DNA of 64,000 nt from an uncultured Clostridia bacterium (GCA_934167445.1 CAKPKJ010000003.1:62001-126000); one strand, 5' to 3'; positions 8,340 through 19,244 are shown, counted from the first letter of the stretch. Numbers and translations are program-made. The notes: generated from the sequence alone by a model not told the origin.

Positions 8340-9629
8340 CTAAAATTCAAATTCTATTTTTTGCTCTTCCCCTGTTTCCATATTTTTTAGAGTATATTTT
8401 CCAGATTGTATTTCGTCTTCTCCTACAACTATTACATATGGAATTTTTAGTTTGTCTGCATATTTAAATTTTGCTTTTAGCTTTTTATTATTTAAGTATA
8501 TTTCTGCATTTGTTCCTTTAGATCTTAGTTTATTTGCTATTTTTATTGGTATTGTTAAATCTTCTACCATTGGTATTATTAATACTTCTGATATTGATTT
8601 TTTATTTGCTTTTATTAAATTCATTTCATTTAATTTATAGAATAAACGTGTTAATCCAATTGAAACTCCAACTCCTGGTAGTTTTTTGTCTGTATAATAT
8701 TCTGCTAAATTTTCATATCTACCACCAGAACATACACTTCCAAGTTCTCTATAATCATTTAAAAATGTTTCATATACTGTTCCTGTATAATAATCTAGTC
8801 CACGTGCTATAGTTAAATCTACATTGAAATTATTTTCTGGTATTTCGAACATCCTCATATGTTTTACAACATATTCTAGTTCTTCTACACCTTTTATATA
8901 TGTTTCATTTTCTATGTTTAATTTTTTTAGTTTTTCTATTTTTTCGTCTGAAGTTCCATTAATTGAAATAAATTCAATTATTTTTTCAACCGCTTCTTTT
9001 TCTACTTCTATTTTTTCTAGTTCTTCTATTACAGCATCTTTTCCTATTTTATCAATTTTGTCTATTATCCTTAAAATTTCAACTGCCTTTTCTTTTTGAT
9101 TTAGGCTTTCAAATAAACCATTTAATATTTTTCTGTTATTAATTCTTATTTTAAAATTAGAAAATCCTAATTTAGTAAATATTGTATAAATTACACTTGG
9201 AAGTTCAGCATCATTTATTAAGTCTAATTCTCCATCACCAATAACATCTATATCACATTGATAAAATTCACGGAATCTTCCTTTTTGTGTTCTTTCTCCA
9301 CGGTATACTTTCCCTATTTGATATCTTCTAAATGGAAAATTTAAATTTCCATAGTTTTTAGCTACATATTTAGAAAGTGGTACTGTTAAATCAAATCTTA
9401 ATGATAAATCATTATCTCCTTTATTAAATCTATATATTTGCTTTTCTGTTTCTCCACCAGCTTTTGCAAGTAATACTTCTGATAATTCTATTACTGGTGT
9501 GTCTAATGGTAAAAATCCATATTTTTGGTATGTTTCTTCTATTGTCTTTTTCATTTGGTTAAATAATATTTGTTCATCTGGTAATAATTCCATAAAACCA
9601 GATAGTGTTCGTGGTTCTGTTTTTGCCAT
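8340..9629 (-). CDS. hisS: Histidine-tRNA ligase
   Basis: Class II aminoacyl-tRNA synthetase charging tRNA-His. 429 residues, the normal bacterial length. Visible are the N-terminal GFMELLPDE, motif 2 region with RYQIGKVYRGERTQKGRFREFYQ, the histidine-A motif RGLDYYTGTVYE near 275, and motif 3 region GVGVSIGLTRL. The C-terminal anticodon-binding domain ends at EFEF. AAAGGAG precedes the ATG. It is the last gene of the recJ-relA-MBL-hisS run. Confidence 0.96.
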   Translation of the reverse strand: MAKTEPRTLSGFMELLPDEQILFNQMKKTIEETYQKYGFLPLDTPVIELSEVLLAKAGGETEKQIYRFNKGDNDLSLRFDLTVPLSKYVAKNYGNLNFPFRRYQIGKVYRGERTQKGRFREFYQCDIDVIGDGELDLINDAELPSVIYTIFTKLGFSNFKIRINNRKILNGLFESLNQKEKAVEILRIIDKIDKIGKDAVIEELEKIEVEKEAVEKIIEFISINGTSDEKIEKLKKLNIENETYIKGVEELEYVVKHMRMFEIPENNFNVDLTIARGLDYYTGTVYETFLNDYRELGSVCSGGRYENLAEYYTDKKLPGVGVSIGLTRLFYKLNEMNLIKANKKSISEVLIIPMVEDLTIPIKIANKLRSKGTNAEIYLNNKKLKAKFKYADKLKIPYVIVVGEDEIQSGKYTLKNMETGEEQKIEFEF

Positions 9630-9740
9630 ACTTTATCTCCTTTACAATTTTTATTGTTTATATTTTTTACTGTTTATGTTTTAGGTTGTTTATATTTTTA
9701 TCAGGTAGGTAATTTCTAATTTTTATAACTCCACTTATAT

Positions 9741-10388
9741 TTATGGTAGTTTTGGTTTTAATTCTAAATATATTGGTCTTTCATCTTCTATTCTTGTACT
9801 TAGTCCATGACCTGGGTAACAAATTGTTTCAGCTGGTAATATTAATAATTTATTTACAATTGAGTGTATTATGTCTTCAAAGTTACCTGTTGGAGTATCT
9901 GTTCTTCCCCATGTTCCTCTAAATAAAGTATCTCCTGAAAATAAACATTTTTCTTCTTCACAATAAAGTGAAGTGCCTCCTTTTGTATGTCCTGGTGTAT
10001 GTATTACTTTAAACTCAAGGTCCCCTAAATGTATTAGGTCTCCATCATCAATTCTTGAATCAGCCTCTAATTCTATCTTTTTTTCTACTATATATGGTGT
10101 TAAATTGATATCGGCATTATTTAATCCTTCTGCATCATCTCTGTGAATTAAAATTTTTCCACCATATCTTTCTTTTAACTCTGGTACCCCAACAATGTGA
10201 TCTCCATGGCAATGTGTTATATATATGTATTTTAGGTTGCCTCCTAAAATATTTATCATTTCTTGAATTTTATCCACATCACCAGCCGGATCTATTACCA
10301 TTGTTTCTTTTGATTTTTCGTCAAAAATTATATAACAATTTGTTGGGTCTCCTACCCAAGTTTGTATCTTTAGTTCTTTTAAAATCAT
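9741..10388 (-). CDS. MBL-fold metallo-hydrolase (glyoxalase II-like)
   Basis: 215 residues with the binuclear metal motif THCHGDH near 58-64, then GHTKGGTSLY, FSGDTLFRGTWGRTD and a final YPGHG. This is the YcbL/glyoxalase-II-like branch that hydrolyses thioesters. Such a gene commonly sits between relA and hisS in Firmicutes. Substrate is not predictable from sequence. Cytosolic; AAAAGGAA precedes the ATG. Confidence 0.88.
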   Translation of the reverse strand: MILKELKIQTWVGDPTNCYIIFDEKSKETMVIDPAGDVDKIQEMINILGGNLKYIYITHCHGDHIVGVPELKERYGGKILIHRDDAEGLNNADINLTPYIVEKKIELEADSRIDDGDLIHLGDLEFKVIHTPGHTKGGTSLYCEEEKCLFSGDTLFRGTWGRTDTPTGNFEDIIHSIVNKLLILPAETICYPGHGLSTRIEDERPIYLELKPKLP

Positions 10389-10464
10389 TTCATCATTTCC
10401 TTTTTATTCTTTTTGTTCTTTTTTCTTTTATATAGTTTATAACTATATTATTAGTCTAATACAT

Positions 10465-12660
10465 TTATACACGCCTTACTTCATAAACGCTGTTTACTTT
10501 TCTTAGCACTTTTATTGCTTTATTCAATTCGTCTAAACTGTCTATTTCTAATGTGATCTCAATTATAGCAATTCTTTCTTTTGTTGTTTTGGTATTAACT
10601 CCTAAAATTTTTGCTTTTGTTGTTCCTAATTCTTTTAGAATATCTAATAATAATCCAGCCCTATCATTTGAACGTACCTCAATATCTGCTTGATAGCTTT
10701 CTTTATTTTCATTGTACCATTCAACATCAATCATTCTATTTTCTTCTGATATTAAATTTTTTATATTTGTACAATCTTTTCTGTGAACTGATACTCCTCT
10801 TCCTTTTGTTATATATCCTACAATTTCATCTCCTGGAAGTGGATTGCAACATTTAGATAGTTTTACTAGACAATTATCTATACCTTTTACTACAACTCCT
10901 GAATTTGATGGCTTTGGTTTTCTATTTTTTGCCTTCGCCAATTCTTCCATCTTTTCTTCAATATCATCTTCAGTATGCTCTTTTCGATATTCTTGTAGTG
11001 CTCTTGAAATAACTTTGAAGGCTGAATTAGCACCAAATCCAACAGCAGCATACATTTCGTCTAAATCTTTATAGTTGTATTTTTTCATCATAGGGTCTAT
11101 ATATTCTTGCTTAAATAAATCTGCATGTGTTAGTCCTATTCTCTTAATTTCTTTTTCTATTAAATCTTTTCCTTTTTCGATATTTTCTGAACGTTGAGCT
11201 TTTTTGAACCAACTTCTTATTTTGTTTTTAGCACTTGAGCTTTTTACAAATTTTAGCCAATCTCTACTTGGTCCTTTTGAATTGTCTGATGTAATAATCT
11301 CTACTATATCTCCACTTTTTAAAGGTGTTATTATTGGCATCATTTTACTATTAATTTTACAACCTGTCATATGGTGTCCTATTTCTGCGTGAATATTGTA
11401 TGCAAAGTCTATTGGTGTCGCTTTTCTTGGTAATACAATTATTTTTCCTTTTGGTGTAAATACATAAACTTCGTCCTCGAATAATTCTGTTTTTAAAGTT
11501 TCTAAAAATTCTTGAGGATCTTCCATATCTTTTTGCCATTCTAGTGTTTCTCTAAGCCATGTCAATTTATCTGGTTCAACTTGTACAGATTGTTTTTTAC
11601 CAAAATAGCTTGCCTCTTTATATGCCCAGTGTGCAGCAATACCATATTCTGCTATATGATGCATTTGATATGTACGTATCTGTACTTCAAATGGTGTTCC
11701 TTTTTCCCCCAATAATGTTGTGTGTATTGATTGATACATATTAGGCTTTGGAACAGCAATATAGTCTTTAAATCTTCCTGGCATTGGGCTATACATTTCG
11801 TGAACAATTCCTAGTGCTGCATAGCAATCTTTTACTGAATTTACTAATATTCGAAGTGCAAATAAATCGTATATTTGGTCTAATGTTTTATTGTCTCTTT
11901 TCATTTTTCTATATATTGAATATAAATGTTTAGCTCTTCCTGTTACTTCGGCTTCTATTTTTTGTTTTTTTAATTCTGTTCTAATATCGTTCATTATTTT
12001 GTCAATGAATTTTAATCTTTCTTCTCTTTTTTTGTTTATACCTTCAACTAACTCATGATATTCTTCTGGATGCAAATATTTAAAAGATAAATCTTCTAAC
12101 TCCCATTTTAAAGAATATAGACCTAATCTATTAGCTAATGGTGCATATAAATCCATTGTTTCTTTACTTATTGCTATTTGTCTATCTCTTTTTAAGAATT
12201 TTAAAGTTCTCATATTATGTAATCTATCTGCTAATTTTATTAGTATTACTCTTATATCTTTTCCCATTGCTAAAAACATTTTTCTGTAATTTTCAACTTG
12301 TTGCTCTTCAACAGATGCAAATGATATTTTACTTAATTTTGTAACACCTGCTACCATGTCTGATATTTCTTGTCCAAATTCTTTGGTTATATCTTCTTGA
12401 CTAGCTTTTGTATCTTCTACAACATCATGTAAAAGTGCCGCACATACAGTTTTGTCGTCTAAACCTATATCTGCTAAAATATATGCTACATCAAGTGGAT
12501 GTATAATGTATGGTTCTCCTGACTTTCTTTTTTGGTCACCATGTAAATTCACAGCATAATTATATGCTCGCATAATTAATTTTGTATCAACATGTCTTTT
12601 AGAATGTTCTTTTCGTTTCGCAATTACATCTTGTATAGTTGCATTTTTTACTTCACTCAT
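10465..12660 (-). CDS. relA: Bifunctional (p)ppGpp synthetase/hydrolase (Rel)
   Basis: Long RelA/SpoT homologue, 731 residues, that makes and degrades the stringent-response alarmone. The HD hydrolase domain is intact (HxxxxxxxGxPYxxHP and ALLHDVVEDT). The synthetase domain carries the region from RAKHLYSIYRKM to EVQIRTYQMHHIAEYG. Then come the TGS domain (VYVFTPKG), the zinc-finger region with CCNPLPGDEIVG, and the C-terminal ACT domain. It starts 12 bases after the recJ stop, so the two are probably co-transcribed. Confidence 0.96.
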   Translation of the reverse strand: MSEVKNATIQDVIAKRKEHSKRHVDTKLIMRAYNYAVNLHGDQKRKSGEPYIIHPLDVAYILADIGLDDKTVCAALLHDVVEDTKASQEDITKEFGQEISDMVAGVTKLSKISFASVEEQQVENYRKMFLAMGKDIRVILIKLADRLHNMRTLKFLKRDRQIAISKETMDLYAPLANRLGLYSLKWELEDLSFKYLHPEEYHELVEGINKKREERLKFIDKIMNDIRTELKKQKIEAEVTGRAKHLYSIYRKMKRDNKTLDQIYDLFALRILVNSVKDCYAALGIVHEMYSPMPGRFKDYIAVPKPNMYQSIHTTLLGEKGTPFEVQIRTYQMHHIAEYGIAAHWAYKEASYFGKKQSVQVEPDKLTWLRETLEWQKDMEDPQEFLETLKTELFEDEVYVFTPKGKIIVLPRKATPIDFAYNIHAEIGHHMTGCKINSKMMPIITPLKSGDIVEIITSDNSKGPSRDWLKFVKSSSAKNKIRSWFKKAQRSENIEKGKDLIEKEIKRIGLTHADLFKQEYIDPMMKKYNYKDLDEMYAAVGFGANSAFKVISRALQEYRKEHTEDDIEEKMEELAKAKNRKPKPSNSGVVVKGIDNCLVKLSKCCNPLPGDEIVGYITKGRGVSVHRKDCTNIKNLISEENRMIDVEWYNENKESYQADIEVRSNDRAGLLLDILKELGTTKAKILGVNTKTTKERIAIIEITLEIDSLDELNKAIKVLRKVNSVYEVRRV

Positions 12661-12672
12661 AATATTCCCCCT

Positions 12673-14364
12673 CTATATTGACTTCATAATATCCTTAATG
12701 TTTATTTGCAAATTATCAATTCCATTAAATGTATTTATTTCTAGCACACCTGCAAGATCTACTTTATCCCCAATTTTATATTCGTTTGCTAGTTCCCCAA
12801 TATTAAATCCTATTGCATTTATTATTTGATTATTATCTCTTAATGTTAATTTTAAGTGTTTCCCTTCTGATAGTGCTCTTATAGAGTCTATTCTTATATT
12901 TTTCAAAGCAAATACTGGCATTTTATTTGCTTCCCCAAAAGGTTCTAATTGTTTTAAGTCTTCTACTACTGTTTTATCTATCTCATTTAATTCTATTTTA
13001 GCATCTACATTTATTATTGGAACTATATTTTCCGTTTTATTCTCTTTTGCCACTTTTTCGAATTCTTCATAAAATTGTTCAAATTTATCTTTTTTTAAGG
13101 TCAGTCCAACAGCCATGCTGTGTCCACCAAATTTTTCCAAACAATTTTCACATTTCATTAAGGCTTCATGTAAGTCAAATCCTGGAATGCTTCTTCCTGA
13201 ACCTTTTCCAGTTCCATCTTCTTCAAAGCTTAATAAAATACTTGGTTTGAAATATTTTTCCGTAATTTTAGAAGAGACGATTCCTATTACTCCATGATGC
13301 CAGCCTTCTCCTCCTACTACTATTGTTCTGTTCTTGTCTAAATTATTTTGTTCAATTTTGTTCAATACACTCTCGAATATTTCTTTTTCAATTTCTTGTC
13401 TTTCTCTATTATAGTTGTTTAATTCTTGAGTTAGTTTGTTTACTTCATATATATCTTTAGAAAGTAGTAACTTTAATGCTTGTTCTGCTTTTCCCATTCT
13501 TCCACAAGCATTTATTCTTGGAGCTACTCCAAATGATATTGTTGTGGAATTTATTTGACTATATCCTGATGAATTTATAATTGCTTTTAACCCTGTATTT
13601 CGTGTTTGTTTTAATAATTTTATTCCTAATTTTGTGATGACTCTATTTTCACTTATTAATGGCACTATATCTGATATTGTTCCAACACATACAATATCCA
13701 AATATTTTAAATATTCTTCTTCTTTCACATTCATACTTTGTGCTAATGCTTGGGATACTTTAAATGCCACTCCCACACCTGCTAATTCTCTAAATGGATA
13801 TTTACTATCTTTTCTTTTATTATCAATTACTGCTAACGCTTTTGGAAGTTCTTCTCCTGGCTCATGATGGTCTGTTACTATAACTTCTATTCCTAAAGAA
13901 TTTGCATAATTGACCTCTTCTATCGCTGATATTCCACAATCTACTGTAATCATTACTGTATATTTATTTTTTGCAATTTCATCTATTGCATTTTTGTTTA
14001 ATCCATATCCTTCTTCTAATCTATTTGGGATATAATAATCGACATCTAAACCAACATCTTTTAAAAAGCTTTTTAAAACTGTAATACTTGTAATTCCATC
14101 AACATCATAATCCCCATAAATTATAACTTTTTCTTGAGTTTCGATTGCTTTTCTTATTCTTTCAACAGCAATGTCCATATCATTAATTAAAAATGGATCA
14201 AAAAAATCATTTCTTGTTGGGTTCAGAAATTCTTCTATTTCTTTTTGTGTTGTTATGTTTTTGTTTACTAATATTGTAGCAAGCAATTCACTTATACCAT
14301 ATTTGCTTTTTAATTTTTCTACTTTTTCTTTATCTACTTCACATATTTGCCACTTTTTATTCAT
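12673..14364 (-). CDS. recJ: Single-stranded-DNA-specific exonuclease RecJ
   Basis: 5'-3' ssDNA exonuclease in recombination and repair. 563 residues. The DHH phosphoesterase core shows YGDYDVDG, VDCGIS and VTDHHEPGE. The DHHA1 part shows GWHHGVIGIVSSK and GSGRSIPGFDL. A C-terminal OB-like domain completes the family length. First gene of the recJ-relA-MBL-hisS run; apt, often found between recJ and relA, is absent here. Confidence 0.95.
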   Translation of the reverse strand: MNKKWQICEVDKEKVEKLKSKYGISELLATILVNKNITTQKEIEEFLNPTRNDFFDPFLINDMDIAVERIRKAIETQEKVIIYGDYDVDGITSITVLKSFLKDVGLDVDYYIPNRLEEGYGLNKNAIDEIAKNKYTVMITVDCGISAIEEVNYANSLGIEVIVTDHHEPGEELPKALAVIDNKRKDSKYPFRELAGVGVAFKVSQALAQSMNVKEEEYLKYLDIVCVGTISDIVPLISENRVITKLGIKLLKQTRNTGLKAIINSSGYSQINSTTISFGVAPRINACGRMGKAEQALKLLLSKDIYEVNKLTQELNNYNRERQEIEKEIFESVLNKIEQNNLDKNRTIVVGGEGWHHGVIGIVSSKITEKYFKPSILLSFEEDGTGKGSGRSIPGFDLHEALMKCENCLEKFGGHSMAVGLTLKKDKFEQFYEEFEKVAKENKTENIVPIINVDAKIELNEIDKTVVEDLKQLEPFGEANKMPVFALKNIRIDSIRALSEGKHLKLTLRDNNQIINAIGFNIGELANEYKIGDKVDLAGVLEINTFNGIDNLQINIKDIMKSI

Positions 14365-14440
14365 AGACCTCTCCTAAAATCATTTTACAATATTGTATAA
14401 CATTTTAGCTTTTTTTTAAAGTATTTTTATCACAAAACTA

Positions 14441-14469
14441 AAAAAACTAATAGTTTTTCAACTATTAGT
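14441..14469 (-). terminator. Terminator of the accD-accA-fabI run
   Basis: Stem ACTAATAGTT/AACTATTAGT (14446-14455 with 14460-14469) with a T run following on the minus strand. Confidence 0.75.
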
Positions 14470-14476
14470 CTTGTTT

Positions 14477-15247
14477 TTATGCTCCAATTATAGAAAATCC
14501 GTTATCTACATGTATTATTTCTCCTGTGATTGCACTTGACATATCACTAAATAAAAATGCTGTGCTATCTCCTACTTGAGTTGTTGTTACATTTTTATGT
14601 AATGGTGCTTTTTCTTCTACAACATCTAAAATTGAACCAAAGTCTTTTATTCCTTTTGCAGATAATGTTTTTATTGGTCCTGCTGAAATTCCATTTATTC
14701 TATATCCTAATTTTCCTAAATCTTGTGCCAAATATTTTATACTTGTTTCTAATGCTGCTTTTGCAACTCCCATTACGTTATATCCTTCTACTACTTTTTC
14801 TGAACCGTAATATGTATATGCAACTATACTTGCACCTTCATTTAACATTTCTTTATCCACTGCTTTTCTTACTATTGCTGTTAACGAATAGCTACTTACA
14901 TCTAATGCATGAGCAAATCCGCTTTGTGTTGTACGTATAAAATCATTTCTTAAATCTTCTGTATTTGCATGTGCTATTGCGTGTAAAATTCCGTCAACTT
15001 TTCCATGTTTTTCTTTTATTTCGTTTAGACATTCATCTATATTTTCTTCTACACTAACATCTCCTAAGGTATATACGCTTGTTCCTGGTAATTCTTCTAA
15101 TAGTTTTTTTACCTTTTCTAAATTATCTTCTGCACATGTGCAAATAACTTCTGCTCCTTGGTCATATGCAGACTTTGCTGCACCATATGCAATACTCCAT
15201 TTATTTCTTACTCCCATTATAATTACTTTTTTACCTTTTAATATCAT
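14477..15247 (-). CDS. fabI: Enoyl-[acyl-carrier-protein] reductase (NADH-type, FabI)
   Basis: Last step of each fatty-acid elongation cycle. 256 residues with a Rossmann start that has FabI spacing (IIMGVRNKWSIAYGAAK). The catalytic Tyr-x6-Lys is in EGYNVMGVAKAALE, and the substrate loop SAGPIKTLSAKGI follows. The end IHVDNGFSIIGA is typical. It follows accA by 86 bases; its own ribosome-binding site is weak. Many Clostridia use FabK instead, so a FabI here matters for enoyl-reductase inhibitor sensitivity. Confidence 0.94.
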   Translation of the reverse strand: MILKGKKVIIMGVRNKWSIAYGAAKSAYDQGAEVICTCAEDNLEKVKKLLEELPGTSVYTLGDVSVEENIDECLNEIKEKHGKVDGILHAIAHANTEDLRNDFIRTTQSGFAHALDVSSYSLTAIVRKAVDKEMLNEGASIVAYTYYGSEKVVEGYNVMGVAKAALETSIKYLAQDLGKLGYRINGISAGPIKTLSAKGIKDFGSILDVVEEKAPLHKNVTTTQVGDSTAFLFSDMSSAITGEIIHVDNGFSIIGA

Positions 15248-15333
15248 TTTTTCTTTTATGATATATTTAATACTTTAAATACACCATATTCTCCTTTCTT
15301 TATTAATTTCTAAATCAAACTTTAAAATACAAG

Positions 15334-16125
15334 TTAATTTATGTTTAAATTTGCATATTTTAAGCTTCTCTTTTCTAAAAGTTCTTCTATCTCTAGCTCT
15401 TGTAATTCTTTTATATTTTTAACCAAATATTTCTTTATATCTTTTGTTATTCTTTGAAAATCACTTTGTGCTCCATCTGCTGGTTCTTTTATTATTTCAT
15501 TTACTATTCCAAATTGTTTTAAATCTTTAGCAGTTATTTTCATATTTTCTGCCGCTTCTTTTGCTTTGCTTGAATCCTTATATAAAATACTTGCAAAGCC
15601 CTCTGGAGATAATATTGAATATACTGCATTTTCAAGCATAACAATTTTATCACCAACACCTATTGCTAGAGCTCCTCCACTTGAACCTTCTCCAATTACA
15701 ATACATATAATTGGAACCTTTAGTCTTGACATTTCCATTATATTTGTTGCAATTGCTTCACCTTGGCCTCTTTCTTCTGCTCCCATTCCTGGATATGCCC
15801 CAGGAGTATCTATAAATGTGATTATTGGTCTTTTAAATTTCTCTGCTTGCTTCATTAATCTTAGTGCTTTTCTATACCCTTCTGGCTCTGGCATTCCAAA
15901 ATTTCTTTCCATATTTTCTTTCACATTTTTTCCTTTTTGTTCTCCTATTACTGTTACTGGTATATCCTCTAGCCAAGCTATTCCTCCAACAATAGCTTTA
16001 TCATCTCCAAAATTTCTGTCTCCATGTAACTCTATAAAATTTTCAAATATATTATTTATATAATCTAAACTTTTTGGTCTCTCAGCTTGTCTTGCAAGCT
16101 GTACTTTATCCCAAGCTGTTATCAT
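15334..16125 (-). CDS. accA: Acetyl-CoA carboxylase carboxyltransferase subunit alpha
   Basis: With AccD it transfers CO2 from carboxybiotin to acetyl-CoA, giving malonyl-CoA. The 263-residue protein shows [21 protein letters not shown], the region [20 protein letters not shown] and [18 protein letters not shown] three codons upstream overlaps the AGAGG ribosome-binding site, so the ATG at 16125 is preferred. It follows accD by about 50 bases; accB and accC are not in the window. Confidence 0.95.
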   Translation of the reverse strand: MITAWDKVQLARQAERPKSLDYINNIFENFIELHGDRNFGDDKAIVGGIAWLEDIPVTVIGEQKGKNVKENMERNFGMPEPEGYRKALRLMKQAEKFKRPIITFIDTPGAYPGMGAEERGQGEAIATNIMEMSRLKVPIICIVIGEGSSGGALAIGVGDKIVMLENAVYSILSPEGFASILYKDSSKAKEAAENMKITAKDLKQFGIVNEIIKEPADGAQSDFQRITKDIKKYLVKNIKELQELEIEELLEKRSLKYANLNIN

Positions 16126-16173
16126 TTTATTCACCTCTTTTTACACTTAATTATCATTTAATTTATTGCTTAA

Positions 16174-17025
16174 TTATTTTACACTGTGTAATTTTAATAT
16201 TTTTCCAATTGTTTCTTTCATATCTTTTCTTTCAACTATTTTATCTATGAATCCATGTTCTAGCAAAAATTCGGAACTTTGAAATCCATCTGGTAACTTC
16301 TGTTTTATCGTTTGTTCTATTACCCTTGGTCCCGCAAATCCAATTAGAGCTTTTGGCTCTGCTAAAATAATGTCTCCTAAACTTGCAAAGCTTGCTGTTA
16401 CTCCTCCTGTTGTAGGGTCTGTTAGTACAGATATATATAAATTTCCACTTTCTTTTAATTTTGCTATTTCATTTGAGGTTCGAGCCATCTGCATTAATGA
16501 TATAATTCCTTCTTGCATTCTTGCACCACCTGATACGCAAAACATTATAAATGGTATTTTTTCTTCAATTGCTTTTTCTATTGCAAGAGAAATTCTTTCT
16601 CCAACTGCTGCCCCCATACTACCCATTAAGAAATTTCCATCCATAACACCTAATACTACCTTTAGTCCATCTATTTTGCATATTCCACATTTTACAGCCT
16701 CTTCGATATCAGTCTTTTCTTTTAATAGTTCAACCTTTTTTAAATATCCTTCAAATTTTAGAGGATCTTTTGTTTTTATATTTGCACCAATTTCTTCAAA
16801 GGTTCCTTCATCCGCAATTTGTTTTATTCTTCTTCTTGCTGACAATCTAAAATTCTTTCCACAATTTGGACAAACACTTAAATTGTTATGCAAATCTTCT
16901 TTATAAATTATTTCTTTACATGAGTCACACTTTACCCATTTTCCAATCATTTTGTCTGATGCTGTTTTGTTTTTTGTTCTCGGCATTTTTTCGTTATTTT
17001 CTTTTTTTAGACTTTCTATAATCAA
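16174..17025 (-). CDS. accD: Acetyl-CoA carboxylase carboxyltransferase subunit beta
   Basis: Partner of AccA. 283 residues. The N-terminal zinc ribbon has CDSC and CPNC near residues 34-56, and the crotonase-fold core includes [23 protein letters not shown] and the region [16 protein letters not shown]. The start codon is TTG (17025-17023), well supported by AAAGGAGG 7 bases upstream; the first ATG is about 14 codons in and has no such site. First gene of the accD-accA-fabI run. Confidence 0.95.
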   Translation of the reverse strand: MIIESLKKENNEKMPRTKNKTASDKMIGKWVKCDSCKEIIYKEDLHNNLSVCPNCGKNFRLSARRRIKQIADEGTFEEIGANIKTKDPLKFEGYLKKVELLKEKTDIEEAVKCGICKIDGLKVVLGVMDGNFLMGSMGAAVGERISLAIEKAIEEKIPFIMFCVSGGARMQEGIISLMQMARTSNEIAKLKESGNLYISVLTDPTTGGVTASFASLGDIILAEPKALIGFAGPRVIEQTIKQKLPDGFQSSEFLLEHGFIDKIVERKDMKETIGKILKLHSVK

Positions 17026-17048
17026 AAATTTTCCTCCTTTAACTATAT

Positions 17049-17075
17049 TAAAAGCACCGCTTCTGCGATGCTTTT
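17049..17075 (-). terminator. Weak terminator after the leucine-rich-repeat gene
   Basis: Imperfect stem AAAGCA-CG/CG-TGCTTT around loop CTTCTG, just upstream of accD on the same strand. The T tract is short on the minus strand. Confidence 0.45.
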
Positions 17076-17136
17076 TATTATATATTTCTATTTTGTTTTT
17101 TTCAATTGGGATGAGTGGTCAATTGCATTTAATCAG

Positions 17137-19068
17137 CTAATTCCAATTTACAACCTTCATTCCCTTAGAAGCTCCCCAAGGTGCTCCTTCTATTGAGTTT
17201 TCGCTATTATTAATAATTATTTTATCTAAATTTATTGAAAATATAAAAGTTGTATCATTTATATATTTAACGCTTGAAGGTATTTCTATTTCTTTTAAAT
17301 TAGTACAGCCGTAAAATGTTTCCATTGATATATTCTCTAGTCTATCGTTTAAATTCACTTTAGTCATATTTTGCTGGTCTCTAAGAGCTCTAGGGCCTAA
17401 AGTTTTTACGTTACTATCTATAGTAAACTCTCCATCAATTTTATAAAGCATCCCTACTAATGTTTCCTTATCTTTGCTATAAATTATATTCTTTTCAACA
17501 ATGTAATTAGGATTCTCTTTATCGATATTAAGTGTAAACTTCCAATTTGAATTTAAGGCAAAATTACCATCTATATTTTTTAAACTTTTTCCCACATTTA
17601 TTTCTTTTAGATTTTGTACATTACTCAACCACACCTCTTGAATTGTTTCTACTGAGTCGGCTAGTGTTATTTTCTCAGCATTAATAGCTCCCATAAACGA
17701 ATATGAATTAATTATTTTCACTTTATTTTTTAATGTGATATCTTTTTCTTTAGAAAAACAATATATTAATCGCTGATTGTCACTACTATAAATGCAATTT
17801 TCTAATACATAAAAATTAGAATTGCCTGCTGCAACTTCAACATTTGTTATGCTTGTTGGTAAAAATCGTACATTTAATTTTTGCAAACTTTTTGGAATAT
17901 TTAGTTTTTTTATATTAGAAAGCGGACTTATATATGTTTCAAAATTAACCACTCCTTCTGGTATTGAAAATACTGATTCGTTTATGTAATATTTTTCCGA
18001 AACAAATAATATTGTCTCCATATCTGCTGACAATAATATTCCAGATTGATACACAAAGTTTTTATTATCATTTGCAATAACTATATTATCTAAATTATGA
18101 CATTGTCCTAATGCTGTTGAATCCAATTTACTAAGTCTAGAGGTTATTTCAAAACTGCTTATAGCTGTTCCTAAAAACGCCTCATTTCCAATTTCTGTCA
18201 CATTTTTTCCTCTAAATTTTACTTTTTTCAAATTATTGCAACTTGTAAAGCTTTGCATACTTATAATGTTTATTTGACTTGGTATTTCTATTTCTGTCAA
18301 ATTGCAACAATGGTAAAACACCGTCCTTCCCATAGTTTTCATAGTTTCTGGCATTTGTACGCTTTTTAATGCTTGACATTCCATAAAAGCATAATCATCT
18401 ATTGTTTCTACACCTTCTTGCATTATTATGTTCTCTAATGTTGCATTGTAAGCAAAAGCATTTTTTCCTATTTCTTTTACGGTTCCCGGTATTATTATTG
18501 TTTTTAATCCCTCTAAATTTGCAAATGCTCCTTCTCCTATTTTGGTTACACTATCAGGAATTGTTACAGTTCCGTTTTCATCCATTAATAATAAATTTCC
18601 ATTTGAAGATAATAATTCGCCATTTATTATATCATATGGATTTATTGTTATTCCTAAGTTCTTAGCTATTTCTATTTCTTCTTTGTCTTGAGTATTTATT
18701 AATAACTTTCCTTTTATTATTTCTATTTTGTCTATGTACTCGTCTTTTATATTTGAAATTACTGTTTTTATATTTCCTTTTTCTCCTTGTGGCTGAGTAT
18801 TATAAGTTAAATTTTCTTTTCCTACTGTTAAACTGCTTTCTAAAAAATCTTTGTTTTCAGTTTGTTTTCCGTTTTTATATAATTCTAGTTGTTCTTTATA
18901 GTTTGAAAGTTCTGTTGCTATTTTCGCTTTTTGTGCTTGCGTCAATATTCCATTATTTCCTGTAATCATTACAATGGATACACCTGCTAAAATAAGTAAA
19001 ACTATAATTGTTACCACTAACGCCACCAGCGTTATCCCTTTAATATTGCATTTAAATTTCTTCCTCAT
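17137..19068 (-). CDS. Surface protein: prepilin-like N-terminus plus BspA-type leucine-rich repeats
   Basis: 643 residues. The N-terminus (basic stretch, then KGITLVALVVTIIVLLILAG) has the layout of a type IV prepilin leader and hydrophobic helix, but the conserved Glu5 after the cleavage site is not seen. After a short alpha-helical stretch it consists of LRR_5/BspA repeats of the form IGEGAFANLEGLKTIIIPGTV, over most of the length. Such proteins are exported and often bind host or other cell surfaces. The start at 19068 is set by AAAGGAGG; a longer frame lacks a site. Divergent from the XRE gene. Confidence 0.85.
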   Translation of the reverse strand: MRKKFKCNIKGITLVALVVTIIVLLILAGVSIVMITGNNGILTQAQKAKIATELSNYKEQLELYKNGKQTENKDFLESSLTVGKENLTYNTQPQGEKGNIKTVISNIKDEYIDKIEIIKGKLLINTQDKEEIEIAKNLGITINPYDIINGELLSSNGNLLLMDENGTVTIPDSVTKIGEGAFANLEGLKTIIIPGTVKEIGKNAFAYNATLENIIMQEGVETIDDYAFMECQALKSVQMPETMKTMGRTVFYHCCNLTEIEIPSQINIISMQSFTSCNNLKKVKFRGKNVTEIGNEAFLGTAISSFEITSRLSKLDSTALGQCHNLDNIVIANDNKNFVYQSGILLSADMETILFVSEKYYINESVFSIPEGVVNFETYISPLSNIKKLNIPKSLQKLNVRFLPTSITNVEVAAGNSNFYVLENCIYSSDNQRLIYCFSKEKDITLKNKVKIINSYSFMGAINAEKITLADSVETIQEVWLSNVQNLKEINVGKSLKNIDGNFALNSNWKFTLNIDKENPNYIVEKNIIYSKDKETLVGMLYKIDGEFTIDSNVKTLGPRALRDQQNMTKVNLNDRLENISMETFYGCTNLKEIEIPSSVKYINDTTFIFSINLDKIIINNSENSIEGAPWGASKGMKVVNWN

Positions 19069-19244
19069 TTTATTTTTCCTCCTTTGTTTTCGTCTCTCTC
19101 GTGATACGATTAAAATTATAATATATTCTTTCAATTTTTGTCAATGTTTTTCAAAATTTCTTGTTTGTTTCTCCAGTGGTAACGCTCTTTAATTTTTTTC
19201 TTATACAATTCATTTGTATAATTTTATATAAAAGGAGTTTATTA

